In this document: piece by piece, positions 1 through 12,155 of the stretch
Layout of the letters: every line of letters begins with the position of its first letter
Position numbering within the stretch: the first letter of the stretch is position 1
Assembly (NCBI GenBank): GCA_001599295.1
Contig: BCGN01000006.1
Span: 992,001-1,056,000 of the forward strand
DNA from: Sporopachydermia quercuum
Taxonomy: Eukaryota > Ascomycota > Sporopachydermiomycetes > Sporopachydermiales > Sporopachydermiaceae
Direction: 5' to 3'
DNA length: 64,000 bases
Position numbers and translations under genes: made by a program
The notes under the pieces: model-generated
The model's database searches: none
The model's input: the letters and a program-made list of their open reading frames with translations, nothing else
Told to the model about the DNA's origin: nothing

Positions 1-1082
1 CAATGTATGTTCAAGTATCTNGCTCGTATAAAGGAATCTACTCCTAAGACATGGTGATACTATAATACTGTAGTATATACAAACTTGACCTTAATTTTAT
101 GATATGGCCTAGAACAGTAGAGTCAATTCAAGACAGTAATGTAGTCCATGCCCACCATCTATCATCTAGGAAGCATTTCGCATCGTCCCCAGAGAACAAC
201 GCGGTACTATCAACAATTTCAGCCAATTAATGTACCGTAGAACTATTACTACTCTTGAACCAAATGCTCCTACAAAGAAGCATAGACCACTCTCGAAACC
301 AAAGCTGATCCTTTTGCTACCAGAGGCAACGAGGACAGAATCTCATCAGTTTAATTGGTTCTCATCCTTATCTAGAACTGTCTGTCGGGCTACAAGAAGA
401 ATATCACATGAGACCAGCGAAAGGTAAATAAACTCCTGATATCAATACGTATTGATGGTAGGAGTAACTCAGGATTCTTCGATAAGCTTATAGCATTATT
501 GTCGGATTATTTTCTCACACATAATTCATAAAAGTACAGCAATGGATTGTGTAAATAATCAAACAGTAAATTCATTAAGTATTACTATATCATTATTGGA
601 TCATAACATAATCATTATGACATAACGCCTGATATTTCACCCTTGTTCATTATCATTCTGGCAGTATTGATTTCCATTATTTCGCTATTGGCAGTATTCT
701 GAAAGGTTGAGAGACGGTAAAGTACTCTGATGGATCATTGATCATTTTGAATTCGATCTTATAGCCTGGAATCAGTATGCAAGAGATGGGTTTATTGTTT
801 TTGCTAGAGTTCTCATAGTCATNTTCTGTATATTTCTATGGCTGACAACCAAAGCAAACATAACATGGTAATTCAACAGTCGATGATTAAGTCCACTCAA
901 GGCACTCCACTCTGTGCATTCCAGTCCTCTCCAGCCTTCTTGCTTTCTATCTTACTTCTTGGATGATCCTTATGGATAAGGTTTTTGCTTGTTCTGAAGA
1001 TTTAGTCAACCATCACCATTAGCCAGCGCACATAANAAGCTAGAATCAATACATACCCACTCATCTAGACCTATTCTTCCGG
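1..1082. other. Intergenic, no supported gene
   Basis: AT-rich sequence downstream of the minus-strand gene that ends at 1083. It holds isolated N bases and one 65-codon ATG-started frame on the plus strand (230-427) that resembles nothing I know and has no splice signals around it. I see no RNA gene, repeat or clear regulatory element. The left part may belong to the 3' flank of a gene outside the window. Confidence 0.5.
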
Positions 1083-3620
1083 CTAGATAGTGGAGAGCAT
1101 CCGACATCTTACAACATCGTTACTCCCAGGGTTCCCGGCGGCAAAATCTTCTATATACAGGGTCCCTTTACGATCTATCACATATAACCTTCTGCCATTA
1201 TTTCCAAACTGTAAAGCTGCTGCTTCACTCACTCTGGTAGCATTAGTTACAGCGTCTATAACTACCACTCTTTTCCTCTCATGATCCATATTGGGGCTAT
1301 GCATAAGGTAAACTTGGCCAGATCTATCCAGAAGGGCAACAGTATCTCCACGGGGAGAAACAGCTGCTCGATGGATTCCAGAGCCAACTTCGTCAACTCT
1401 CAGCATCATCGCTGGTTGGGCCACAGCTTGCACTCCTTGCGTGACAGATATCTTAGAATCGATTATAATAGGGGGTGAATTGAAAGCTACAGACGTGACT
1501 GCGATGTATCTGTTATTAGGGAAAACCTCCACACAGGTGATACCTTCTGACTCTAAGGATGTGTCTAGTGAACGTAGGGATTTCATTACCAACCGGGGTT
1601 CTTTAGGATTTCTAACAGAGATAACCATAAATCGATTCTCCAGCACCGTAGAACACGATAAAAGCCCATTATCAGGAGAAAACTTGAGAGTGTTTACTGG
1701 ATCTCTGTAAGGAAGAGTGATAGTCACTGGCTTTATATTCTGATTAGCATCACCAGTGGTAGACTTGGAGGAGCTGGAATTCAAGCTTTTCCTGCTGGAT
1801 TCTGCAGGATTCTGAGCTTGAGTCCGAGTCAGTAGTCTCAGATCATGTAGAACAATCAACGGCTGATCTTGCTTCACTTTCTTATGCCTCCCAGTAACAC
1901 CAATTGCAACTAGGCTGCTGTCGTTGGCTATTGCTACACATCTAATAGCAAATGACGAATAGTACGTATAAATACATTTGCCCTTATCGTTTAAATCAAA
2001 TATCCGTAAAACACCTTGCGTGCCCGATATAACTAGATATCTATTGCTCATAGCACAGAACAAATGCTGCCAGGAATCAAGTCTCGATTCCGATCGTTTT
2101 AAAACAGAGGATTTACCTGTAGAGCCCGAAAATACTGGCAGTTTACCTGATTCTAAAGCTGATGATAGAGATTCCCAGTCCATGCCTGTTTCGCCNGTCG
2201 ATTTCCCTACGGCACATAGAACTGGGCTGTCCGCAGGGTTTTTCTGTATTTTGAAGCATTCCCATTTTCTTTCTGATATTATGGCAAAGAAAGAACAGTC
2301 AGAAGAAATACAAGATCCAATAAATAGCCTTGACCGTTTGCCAAACATTGATTTATGCGTAGGGTGCTTATACTGACGTCTATAGTTAGGAAAGCATTTA
2401 GAGAAGTAAACCTCTTGTTGTTCTTCCTCTGCCGTGAGCATTAGAGGCTCTGCATTTGCAGTGGGATCTGGAGATACCGGGAGTTCCCAGCTGAGAATTG
2501 ACTCCTCATTCGATGAGATTTCTTTGTTTCTGCTGCCAGAACGTGTGCTTTTATTGGAATACTTTCGGCTGGTTTCAGATCTGCTTACTAGCTGTAGCGA
2601 GTTCATTATGTTTGACGATCCGTTGGAATCTCTGTCGCTGTTTCTACGTGATGAATGAAAATTACTTGCAGTAGAATCAAAGCTGGTACTGCCAGTTGGA
2701 ACCGAACTCTGGGTGTTATAATTAGATGCTACAGTAGTAGGGACATTATTAGTATTAGCATCTGTAGCTGTAGTGCCAGTATTGGTGCTAGTGGTACCAT
2801 TATTCGACGTTGAGCCTGCGGGTTGAATTGTTATGTCTGAACAGCTTGATTGCATTTCGGGGTTCTTTGCTAGCGTTCTGAACAGTTTCAGCAAGCCCAT
2901 TTTAGCTGGTGGCTCCGTATCATTGTTTGTTGTGATTAGTTGGCTTGATTTAGTGTTAATGGTTGTGGAGTTATTAGTGCCTGTTTGATAGTCAGAGCTT
3001 TCGGACGAACCCGGTAGGCCTGAGCTATATCCATGCAGTTTATCTGTTCCTACTGTTGATCCTGTGGGTGTTGCTGATACTGGCGGTAATGCTTTTCCTA
3101 TATNTGTTCCTGGTCTTTCTCTTGGCGATTCGGTTGCTTTGTCTAAACGAGATTTCAGGGTGGCTATTATTGATTTCTGTTTCTGAACTCTGCCATATAA
3201 TAACCGTAAAGGGATTACAGGACCAATCAGTGTTGAATCCTTTGAATGGCATACAGGACAGACTATCTTAATTCGATCTGAGTGAGTCCCAAACTCAAGC
3301 ATTTGGAGTGATTGAATCAGCGATTCAGAGACTAAACAGCCACAGCTAAGAATAGAAGCGTCAGAAGCCGTTTGGCTTACTGTCGAATCACTTGTTGTAA
3401 GTTTTAAGTCCTGTTCTAACAAATCTGTGCAATGGCTCCATAGCGATAACAGTTTAGCTGTTGATACACTGTTCTGATCAGTTAATTTTTCACNGTCGTC
3501 TTGAGAGTCCAATGGAGATACCTCATCTGGAGATTTACTGGGCGGACGGAGCTCAANTGGCGTTTGAAAGTCCAGCCTGCCTTTGTCAATATGACTCCTT
3601 AATGATTGGGCAAGCATCAT
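1083..3620 (-). CDS. RING-like plus WD40-like protein, possibly SPS-sensor component Ptr3
   Basis: An intact 845-codon frame with ATG at 3618-3620 and TAG at 1083-1085. Around residues 90-150 there is a RING/U-box-like segment: SCGCLVSESL, then CPVCHSKDSTLIGP and IPLRLLYGRV. The middle (about 215-400) is Ser/Thr/Asn-rich low complexity. From about residue 430 to the end the sequence has regular beta-strand blocks of WD40 type, such as LFIGSCISSDCSFFAIISE, LRIFDLNDKGKCIYTYY and LYVIDRKGTLYIEDF. A RING-like head with a propeller tail fits the fungal SPS amino-acid sensor component Ptr3, a cytoplasmic partner of Ssy1 and Ssy5 at the plasma membrane. That assignment is from domain order, not a remembered alignment; the Saccharomyces protein is shorter (about 680 residues). 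It could instead be another WD40/RING ubiquitin-ligase-type protein. Several codons contain N. Confidence 0.85.
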   Translation of the reverse strand: MMLAQSLRSHIDKGRLDFQTPXELRPPSKSPDEVSPLDSQDDXEKLTDQNSVSTAKLLSLWSHCTDLLEQDLKLTTSDSTVSQTASDASILSCGCLVSESLIQSLQMLEFGTHSDRIKIVCPVCHSKDSTLIGPVIPLRLLYGRVQKQKSIIATLKSRLDKATESPRERPGTXIGKALPPVSATPTGSTVGTDKLHGYSSGLPGSSESSDYQTGTNNSTTINTKSSQLITTNNDTEPPAKMGLLKLFRTLAKNPEMQSSCSDITIQPAGSTSNNGTTSTNTGTTATDANTNNVPTTVASNYNTQSSVPTGSTSFDSTASNFHSSRRNSDRDSNGSSNIMNSLQLVSRSETSRKYSNKSTRSGSRNKEISSNEESILSWELPVSPDPTANAEPLMLTAEEEQQEVYFSKCFPNYRRQYKHPTHKSMFGKRSRLFIGSCISSDCSFFAIISERKWECFKIQKNPADSPVLCAVGKSXGETGMDWESLSSALESGKLPVFSGSTGKSSVLKRSESRLDSWQHLFCAMSNRYLVISGTQGVLRIFDLNDKGKCIYTYYSSFAIRCVAIANDSSLVAIGVTGRHKKVKQDQPLIVLHDLRLLTRTQAQNPAESSRKSLNSSSSKSTTGDANQNIKPVTITLPYRDPVNTLKFSPDNGLLSCSTVLENRFMVISVRNPKEPRLVMKSLRSLDTSLESEGITCVEVFPNNRYIAVTSVAFNSPPIIIDSKISVTQGVQAVAQPAMMLRVDEVGSGIHRAAVSPRGDTVALLDRSGQVYLMHSPNMDHERKRVVVIDAVTNATRVSEAAALQFGNNGRRLYVIDRKGTLYIEDFAAGNPGSNDVVRCRMLSTI

Positions 3621-5594
3621 AGGATATACTACTAAAGAGTAGAATTCATTCCTTTTTGATAGTGAAAGCTTGCTATGATCTTAAGGGTATGGTTGACAGT
3701 GAAAAGAGCGATACGTATACAAAAAATGAGCAATAACTAACATATCAAATATACTGCATGTTTCTTGTGGTTTTGTCTGCTGGTTGATAATCAGTAGACA
3801 ATCAATAGCCTGTTGTTTGTTGTTGTAACTCCTATTGCATTTAGGAGTTGTTGTGATGAAGTAAGTAAGAACCACTGAATGTTACTCGTTGTATTCGGCT
3901 CAGCTTCATAATATATGTTAACACAGTCGATATAACTCTCCATGCTTCTTTTGCCTTCTATCGCGTATTTATTTCCTTACCGAATCATATTAATCATCTT
4001 TCCTCTTATCTGCTGTTTGAGTAGATGGGGAGAGATGTTCGCTCTCGGAAAGTCTGCTGAGTGAGTTTCTTGATAACCAAGCGAAGTTTAAGTTATTGTC
4101 TATTTGGTCTCGATGCTTTACAAGTACATGACTGTGCATGAGATAAGGACCCTGGGATGGATGAAGATTGAGAGAAAAGACATGAAAGAGTCGAGTTTTT
4201 AAAGAATATTACTGACTTTTGATACCAATTCTGTAGTTGTACTTATACAACAAGGGTAGAAGAATAAAATACAAGTTTTCAGCTTTTTCTAGATTTAACC
4301 TCTTTTTTTCTTCGTTGTTTTTATGAATAGTCTCGCTGATGCCAATTTCCACGTTTCCCAATCGGTACTGCATTTCTCCTGTATGAATATGCAAGTATAA
4401 GCCCCAGTTTACTTTATTCCTCTAAGGTGGGCACTTGTGTGGAGAAGATAATTCAATGAGGCAGTAAATGTCTTTGATTGCAGATATTCTTCGAAAAATA
4501 AACTGTTTAAAAATAAAAATACATTTGAAAATGGCTGGATGCGATTATCAGAAGCTGCCATATCCTTCCGAACTTTATGACTCTGATTCTATGTTATTCA
4601 ATCTCCATTGCAATTGCCTCCGTTTCTCTTAGTTGTGATAGATTGATTTGAGGGAAACTCAAATTGACAAAATCATGTGCATATGCAAACATGTTTAGTG
4701 CATACTTAGTGCTTTTGGTATTAGAAAGATAATGAACTAGGCAAGCTCTATGCAAGTTCCCTAATCTATGAAGAAAGCACATTGTCGAATCTTTTTTATT
4801 TTTTATTTTTATTTTTATTTTTTACATGAACTANTATTATTCAACAGATTCAAAACGAGAGAATTATATATACCTGAGATACGTCAGACAAAAGCTTGGT
4901 TAGAAAATCCTTACATCTCACTGCACCCCCAGCATTATTTGAATGAGACACATCGACAGAGAGTGAAAAATTGAAGATGCTCTTGGGTTCTTTTTCATCC
5001 TGCACTCAATTCCTCAGATATCATCTCCTAATGTGATGTTATCATAATACCATACTGCAAATATATAAGATTGGTGTTAATAATTATCAATAATAATAAA
5101 TACTCGACATATTCTTCCTCATTCTCTTCTCTATCCCGCTCAAACAGTACATAACCCCCATGGTTAATGATGAAATTTACCATGTCAAAGTAATTTTCAG
5201 CATCAACAACCACCACCAGGATCATCACCAAACGCACGCTGGTACCAGAAACCAACGAAGAAGCTTGCAAATTTCAATCATACCAACAATAAAACAGACA
5301 TTTAGTTACCTTACACTCTATTATTTTGTTTATTGAAACGATTACTAAAAATTCAATTTGAAACATTAATCACGGGAGGCAACTACTGTTATACTGATAA
5401 GCCAACCAGGACAGCAAGTTGTAGTAATAATTTGGTAATGGACACTTTTCATTGTTGATTGTTCATCGTCACCATTAGACACTGCACAAGTAAGATCGCT
5501 AGCCAATGCCACACATTGTAACGCATCAAAAAATCATAATCAATACGGAACGAGAAAACTACAAGGGAGTTTTCGCGGACATATAAAGAGTAAT
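3621..5594. other. Divergent intergenic region between the PTR3-like gene and EDC3
   Basis: About 2 kb that must contain the promoters of both flanking genes. A T-rich tract made of short TTTTTA units lies at about 4793-4826. A TATA-like ATATAAAG sits only 14 bases before the EDC3 ATG. Short frames here (for example 5028-5270, minus) show no recognisable protein. I see no RNA gene. Confidence 0.5.
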
Positions 5595-7735
5595 ATGACG
5601 GAGCAGTTTATTGGATACACAGTCAGTGTAGATCTACACAATGGATCTTCGTTGAAAGGTATCATTGAGAAAGTAGCGAACAAGGACTTGACTCTTAGCA
5701 ATGGTAAGTAAAAAAGGCCGCATGGCATCANTCTCAGCAACTGAACAATCGATGTGTTTATTTCTAATCAAAACAAAATAAAATCTGAAGGAACAAATCT
5801 AACCATTTCACAGTATACGATATCACCACCAAACAAAATGTAGCGGGGAACGTTTTGATCAAAGGATCAGAAATTGGAGACATCTCTATTCTAGCGCTCC
5901 CTAGCAAGAAAGAGTCAAAACCAGAGCCAGAGCCAGAGAAAGAGCAAGAACCTAGCCAAGAGTTTGTCGATCCAGCAGTACTATCGATTAGATCTAAGCC
6001 AGAGGGAAGAAAAGAAGCAAGCACTGAGAAGGAAGTCAATGCACCAGCGGTCAGTTCAAGCAAGTCATTAGGATTAGGTTTTTCCGGCGAGAAGGTTCCT
6101 GGTATTTTCCACAAGAATCCTTCAGTGAAGCAACCTTCTAGCACCAGCAACAGCAAAACAGGCAAAAGTACCAGCAATTCCAACGCCAACAGCAATAAGC
6201 AAATGTTATACAATATATATACCAATAAGGATGAAACAACGCCCAACAACAACACAACTAACGGAGCATCCAATGCAAGTTCCAATGGAAATGCTAAAAG
6301 CAAAAAACAAAGAGACTACAACAACTCCAACGACTGGCAAGAAAAAAATATCGATTCCGAATTCGATTTCCAAGCAAATCTCAGCCTCTTTGATAAGAAA
6401 ACCGTGTTTGATGAAATAAGAGCAAGTGACTCAATTCCTTCCAGCCAAAGATTGGTGGCTGTCAACAAGAAAGAACAAACCCCAGATAGAAAGGGAACTC
6501 CCGCTAAACTCCAAGCTTTATTTGATTCTGTCCCCAGGAAACAAAACTACGCTCATAATGAAATGATTCTTCCTGTTTCAAAGCCAGGGAACACCAACAA
6601 TGGGTTTGACAGTTTATCTGACGAATGGAATACAGTTGATGCCCAAGGTAATTTCACTGGCAGTTCCAGCGAGAATAGAAACTTTAGGTCCTTTAACAAT
6701 GGAGACTCAACAAACAGCAAGAAACATAACTCCAAACAGAATCAACAACCAAAGGGAGCTCATAAGAATCAAAGAGCTGATAGTGCTGAGCCCCAGCAGA
6801 TAGAAAGAGTGTCATCACGTCAATTCTCTATTTCTACGACCCCCATAAATGGCCATAGACCTCCAGTGTTAATTTCATCTGCAGACAACGACGTCGTGCC
6901 TTACTGTACTCCTGTTCAAATACTAGAAATCGAAAGGTTGAGTACTACCAAGTATAGCTTACCTGAAGATATACTAGCAGAATATAGTGCTAGAGGAATA
7001 TTTTCCATTATTCTTAAGTCTTTGGGCGGATATGGAAGAATTGATAGTAAAAACCATAATAATCCTCCTCTGAGTGTTATTTTATGTGGTGATAACTCTT
7101 CTGGAGCCAAAGGTGTGATCTCTGGTAGATTATTGCTTAATAAGAACGTAAGAGTCATTTGCGTGCTGTTGAGCAATGAGACCGAAATAGAAAATGATGT
7201 TTTAAAGATGGAATTGAACGCTTTCAAGGCTTCTTCTGGTAAAGTAGTGTATAACTTGGAGCAATTGAATTCCTTGTTGTTTAAGCTTGATAGCCCAGTT
7301 GAGATCATTGTTGATGCAATCACCGGCTATAAAACATCACTTGAGGATTTATGGGGCTCTGACCTAGAAACTATTGCATCTCTGATCAATTGGGCAAACA
7401 AAAATAGAGCCTGTAAAATTAGTATTGATATTCCTGCTGGAGTTGATTCATCATCTGGAACATTGACCTATTTGAATGGTAAAGTGTTGATGATAGAAAG
7501 TGATATTGTTGTATCGGTTGGACTTCCCTTGATTGGTTTGGCTGGGAATTATACAGTACGTATCAATGAACAGAATGAAATCAGCTCTTTCAAACATTAT
7601 GTTGTTGATATGGGAATCCCTGAGAATCTCATTTATAAGGAAAAGAGTAATCTCCGGAAGTTTACACGTAACAATGTTGGAGGTGTGTTTGTTAACTGTG
7701 ACAATGTCATTTCACTATCCATCCAAAGTTCTTGA
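5595..7735 (+). CDS. EDC3: Edc3, enhancer of mRNA decapping (two exons)
   Basis: Edc3 is a P-body scaffold that binds and stimulates the decapping enzyme Dcp2 and binds the helicase Dhh1. Exons are 5595-5703 and 5814-7735, joined in phase 1; the 110-nt intron has donor GTAAGT, branch site ATCTAAC (5797-5803) and acceptor CACAG. Exon 1 encodes the start of the N-terminal LSm/Sm-like domain (TEQFIGYTVSVDLHNGSSLKG). The FDF motif follows in the middle (EFDFQANLSLFDKKTVFDEI), then a low-complexity linker, then the C-terminal YjeF_N Rossmann domain (VILCGDNSSGAKGVISGRL, VEIIVDAITGY, SIDIPAGVDSSSG). Domain order and length (676 residues by my exon model) fit the family. The exon-2 frame alone would lack the LSm domain. 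Intron retention would hit a stop at once. Confidence 0.92.
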
Positions 7736-9004
7736 GTGTTTGCTTTTGGATAATGCAGTGCAAAGGAAAGTACGCATCCAATAGAAATGCTACTGAATGC
7801 TAAGAAGATTCTCTTTTTAAAGGTGCAGAGTTTCGATTTATGACGGCTAGTCATAGATACTTGTTCCTCTATATCCTCTAAATCTGGCATTCGGCTGATA
7901 TTAAGAACGAATATAGATGTCAATCTCAGGGATACACTAGTGCCAATTGAAAGTGGGATCGATAGATGAGTTCTGGTAGTAGCTGTATGGATTGGTTTTG
8001 AAGAACGTGTTCATTTCGAAGCCATTCTTACGTTTCTCTATCGGATCAGCACGCTGTCTATAATATCATAATCAATTCGAACTGCATACGCTTTCTATGA
8101 AGCTAATAGGTATTGAAAGTGAATTCAATACCCTATGAGTAAATCACATTTATTGCAAGCCGGTTTTATTTCAGTATAAGCCATTTTTCTATTAATGAAA
8201 GATATCATTTCAACGCTTCTGAGACATTTCGTAGTACACTTATACCCATCAGACCACGTGATCTCAAGGGAGCTCCCATGGAGACCTGAAGCATGTCTCC
8301 CCACCTCTCCCCGTACACTCATCCACCGAACCTACAGCGTATCTCTATCTCATCTAAAATAGGCACCTCAAGTCTTATACATTTCTAGCTCAAATAATCT
8401 TTCCCAACTATACCTAACTGCAATTACTTGAGATATCTTCTTTCTTGCCTCTAACTATTTGATTCAGTCCTCATCATAATCTTTCCCATTCCTCAAACCC
8501 AAACCCTACCATCCATTTCTTCAGAACCCCCCATCTCCCTTTTTTTGATCTCCTATCTCCTATCTCCCTTCTCCCCCTCCCTCCCTCCTCACTCTAATCT
8601 CCAGAACTACCCACACGTTCAATCTTCTCCATGGTCTTCGGTTTTCCCTTTTGTCACAACCTGCNGTTTGAATTAGTTGATGACCTAAGTACGTAATGAA
8701 TGCCCCCAGCATAGCAATGTGTCGCACGATAAACACTGAAACAATACTTCAATGAACAAAATCCAACTATAAACACACATACAAAACTGTGAGTAGATAT
8801 ATTGGCAAATGAGAAGTCCAGTATTAGTAGTAAGAGTACAGTGATAGACCCTTATAAATAGCATCAACAAACAGCGGCTAGCTACTACATACCGTGTTTA
8901 TTACAACTACAAACAAACGGACATTGATAGTCGAATACATCTATCTTACAGGTAGCAAGAAACAGAGAAAAGAAGATTCCAAAGATAGCCGGATACGACT
9001 CAAA
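7736..9004. other. Intergenic region between EDC3 and VAC8
   Basis: Contains the EDC3 3' flank and the VAC8 promoter. A strongly pyrimidine-rich tract on the plus strand runs from about 8516 to 8600. A CACGTG E-box, the Cbf1/bHLH-type site, is at 8255-8260. On the minus strand 7937-8057 there is a short open frame rich in codons of expressed genes that could be a 3' exon of a small spliced gene, but I found no convincing branch point or donor for it. Confidence 0.5.
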
Positions 9005-10705
9005 ATGGGAGCTATATGCAGTTGCTGTAGGAAGTCACCTCAATCAGGTCAATACGCGCCTTTACTAGCAGAAAACGAAAGAGAAGCTATTTCGGTGTTA
9101 CTACAGTTTCTAGAAAACCGCTCTAACGTTGATTTCTTCACCAATGGGCCTCCCCTTAGAGCGCTCACGACTTTGGTTTATTCTGATAATATCGATCTCC
9201 AGCGATCAGCAGCACTTGCTTTCTCGGAGATAACAGAGAAAGATGTGAGACCTGTCACGAGAGAGATTCTAGAACCAATTTTATTACTTTTGCAATCATC
9301 AGATACCGAGGTCCAAAGAGCGGCATGTGCAGCTCTTGGAAACTTGGCTGTTAGTAATGAGAACAAGGTGTTGATTATTGAGATGGGAGGCTTGGAACCT
9401 TTAATCAGACAAATGATGTCTCCCAATATTGAAGTCCAATGTAATGCTGTTGGATGTATCACTAACTTGGCCACTCATGATGATAATAAAGGTAAAATTG
9501 CTAAATCCGGGGCTTTAGGTCCATTGACAAAATTAGCCAAGTCTCGCGATATCAGAGTCCAGAGAAATGCTACTGGTGCTTTGCTTAATATGACACACTC
9601 AGGAGAGAATAGAGCAGAATTAGTCAAAGCTGGTGCGGTTCCTATCTTAGTAGCCTTACTAAGCTCACCAGACCCTGACGTACAATACTATTGCTCTACA
9701 GCATTATCTAATATAGCTGTTGATGAATCCAATAGAAGAAAACTTGCTCTTACGGAGCCGAAGCTGGTGAACCATTTGGTGAAACTAATGGACTCTCCTT
9801 CTGCTCGTATACAAGGCCAAGCTACACTAGCATTAAGAAATCTTGCTTCAGATCCCGAATATCAACTAGGTATTGTAAAAGCTAACGGGTTGCCTCGTTT
9901 ATTACGTCTTCTACAATCGGATGAAGTACCTTTAGTTCTCGCAGCAGTAGCATGTGTAAGAAACATCTCCATTCACCCCGAAAACGAAGCAGCCATTGTT
10001 GATGCTGGATTTTTACCTCCGTTAGTTGCTTTACTAGATAAAACAGATAACGAGGAAATTCAATGCCATGCTGTTTCTACATTGAGAAACTTAGTAGCGT
10101 CGGGCGATGGTACTAGATTGACTCTTATCTCTCCTGAAACCATATTGAAATGCAAAGAACTAGTACTACATGTTCCAGTGTCAGTGCAATCTGAAATCTC
10201 TGCATTTTTTGCCATTTTAGCTCTAACTGATCAACTGAAACCTACATTACTTCGACTAGGCATAATTGACGTGCTTATACCCCTTTCTATGTCAACTAAT
10301 ACTGAAGTGTGTGGGAACTCTGCTGCTGCTTTAGCTAACATCTGTTTACGAGTTGGCGATTCTCAACAATTGATTAAAAGCTGGGATCATCCTTTAGGAG
10401 GTCTCAGAGGTTTTATCATTAGATTCCTAGCATCCGGCAATCCAGTGTTTGAGCATATTGCTATCTGGACATTACTACAGCTTCTAGAGACTGAAGATGC
10501 TGTTTTGAAGGAGAACATTGTTCGATCAGAGGATATTGTCGCTGCTATTAATAGTGTTATGACTAAGATTGAACAGTTGATTAATGATGAAGATAAAGAT
10601 AGAAAGAAGAAGAAGACACCAGTTGAGGAAGATAACTATGCCAAGTCAGTAGATTTATACGGATTATGTCAAAAGATCATTCAGTACATGAAGAGCAGTC
10701 GATAG
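9005..10705 (+). CDS. VAC8: Vac8, armadillo-repeat vacuole membrane adaptor
   Basis: Vac8 is a palmitoylated and myristoylated armadillo protein on the vacuole surface. It works in vacuole inheritance (with Vac17), nucleus-vacuole junctions (with Nvj1), the Cvt pathway (with Atg13) and vacuole fusion. The start at 9005 is chosen because it gives [10 protein letters not shown]: Gly2 for myristoylation and Cys5, Cys7 and Cys8 for palmitoylation. The frame is open further upstream without a better start. About residues 40-520 are tandem armadillo repeats with segments nearly identical to the family, such as [33 protein letters not shown] and [16 protein letters not shown]. The protein is 566 residues; the family is about 580. 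The CTG at 9764-9766 falls on a conserved leucine. No intron is needed. Confidence 0.97.
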   Translation: MGAICSCCRKSPQSGQYAPLLAENEREAISVLLQFLENRSNVDFFTNGPPLRALTTLVYSDNIDLQRSAALAFSEITEKDVRPVTREILEPILLLLQSSDTEVQRAACAALGNLAVSNENKVLIIEMGGLEPLIRQMMSPNIEVQCNAVGCITNLATHDDNKGKIAKSGALGPLTKLAKSRDIRVQRNATGALLNMTHSGENRAELVKAGAVPILVALLSSPDPDVQYYCSTALSNIAVDESNRRKLALTEPKLVNHLVKLMDSPSARIQGQATLALRNLASDPEYQLGIVKANGLPRLLRLLQSDEVPLVLAAVACVRNISIHPENEAAIVDAGFLPPLVALLDKTDNEEIQCHAVSTLRNLVASGDGTRLTLISPETILKCKELVLHVPVSVQSEISAFFAILALTDQLKPTLLRLGIIDVLIPLSMSTNTEVCGNSAAALANICLRVGDSQQLIKSWDHPLGGLRGFIIRFLASGNPVFEHIAIWTLLQLLETEDAVLKENIVRSEDIVAAINSVMTKIEQLINDEDKDRKKKKTPVEEDNYAKSVDLYGLCQKIIQYMKSSR

Positions 10706-12155
10706 GAGAGAGAGAGAGAGAAGTGTGGAATTGCAAAGAGTAACAGTGGGAAGAATGTAGAAGCATTGTTACTAGCTAGGTAATATGAAGTAAGGAATTT
10801 CATGCTTGTGTCCGTTTATTGCTGTGTGCTGTGTTGTTTATATCAACTAGAGTGTCGTCGGTATTCGTAGCTGAATAGTTGGTTATGTAGTAGATAGCTC
10901 GTGATTATTGTGTATACGTTGCGCTGTGATGCAACAGCAACGTCTCCTATACTTCTTGGTTGATTTGATGATTGCTGTTTGATAGTTGTCATTGGTATGT
11001 TGTGTTTATTAAGTATCTTAGTTATTGGCGTCAGATTTTAAATATAATTATAATAAATCAAATCAGATCAAACTTGTTTATTTAAATTATGTACATTTTA
11101 CAGATATTAGTGTTGTTCGACTCTAGCTACTTCTGTGAGTTGTGAGTTGTGAGTTGTGAGGGTCATGCAGAATTATAAAACAAGGAACAAAGCAGGACCG
11201 AGCAAGAATCAAGAAACATCTAAGCAGGAACCAATCAAACAATGAACGTTTTCCCACCTCCTGCACTTGGTTCGTTATTCAGTGCAATACTTTCAGACTG
11301 CAAATGAAAGGTATTAATTACATAATCTATTCTGGAGACAAAGGATGTTTAAGTAGTATAAGTAGTATACGGCAAGAGGGAGCGGTGATCTGTAGACAGT
11401 TGAACAAAGAAACATATTTCATGCTGTCTATTTACAAATTACATAAGGCAATAGGTAAAAGAAAAAGCTTTAAAAAAGCCTGCAGAGGATTTTGGGGACC
11501 ATCTCAGATTATCAACTAAGCGCTCTTATGCAATTGAGTTCTCCTTTATGTTTCTTGACATTTTTATGTTTCTGACGTCTTCTGATGTTCACCCGGTAGC
11601 CCCACAACTAAGAGCTGCACTGACTATAGATGATACTCACACTCAATACACACTCAATACTTAGGATACATCTACATGCATACTTATATCTTTGTTTATC
11701 TTTAATTATTTTATTTTCAAATTATACATCATTGTAATACACCAATTATAAGGCCTGTAAGTGTAAAGCATCTGAATATAATTACTCTACTTGTTAATAT
11801 CAAACTGCAAAAACTTAAGTATACCGTCACCAGCATCACCACATTTGTTCTTGATAGAGGAAAGAAAGATATAATTGTATACGAGGATTTGCTATTTGCT
11901 GTTATTTATGTGCAATGAGAAGTCACTGATTTGAGTGTTCTTTCAACTCATATATCACCTGNTGTAAATATATTGACTCTCTGTTCATGCAGAAAAATAC
12001 ATATTATCTCGGCCTTTTTTTGTTTCTATAACATCTCTGTTCGCATTACTGATATAATTCATATAATTCTCGTCCATACCTTTATTTGAATACTTCTAAA
12101 TATGTGGCTGCTTGTAGGGGCTGGCTGTACGAGGCCCCTATAAAGCCTCTCATAG
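10706..12155. other. Convergent 3' region between VAC8 and ZAP1
   Basis: A long (1.45 kb) AT-rich spacer between two converging genes. It holds a heptamer tandem repeat (listed separately) and a 71-codon frame (11304-11519, plus) that I do not recognise. No snRNA or snoRNA signature was recognised by eye. Confidence 0.5.
11134..11161. repeat. Tandem heptamer TGTGAGT x4
   Basis: Three exact copies of TGTGAGT followed by a fourth ending in G. A small simple repeat in the non-coding spacer downstream of VAC8. Confidence 0.95.

Noticed and set aside
7937-8057. Minus-strand open stretch ending in DPTFNWH with good codons, possibly a 3' exon.
   Set aside because: The possible upstream exon needs a GTATTG donor and lacks a branch point; the product is not recognised.
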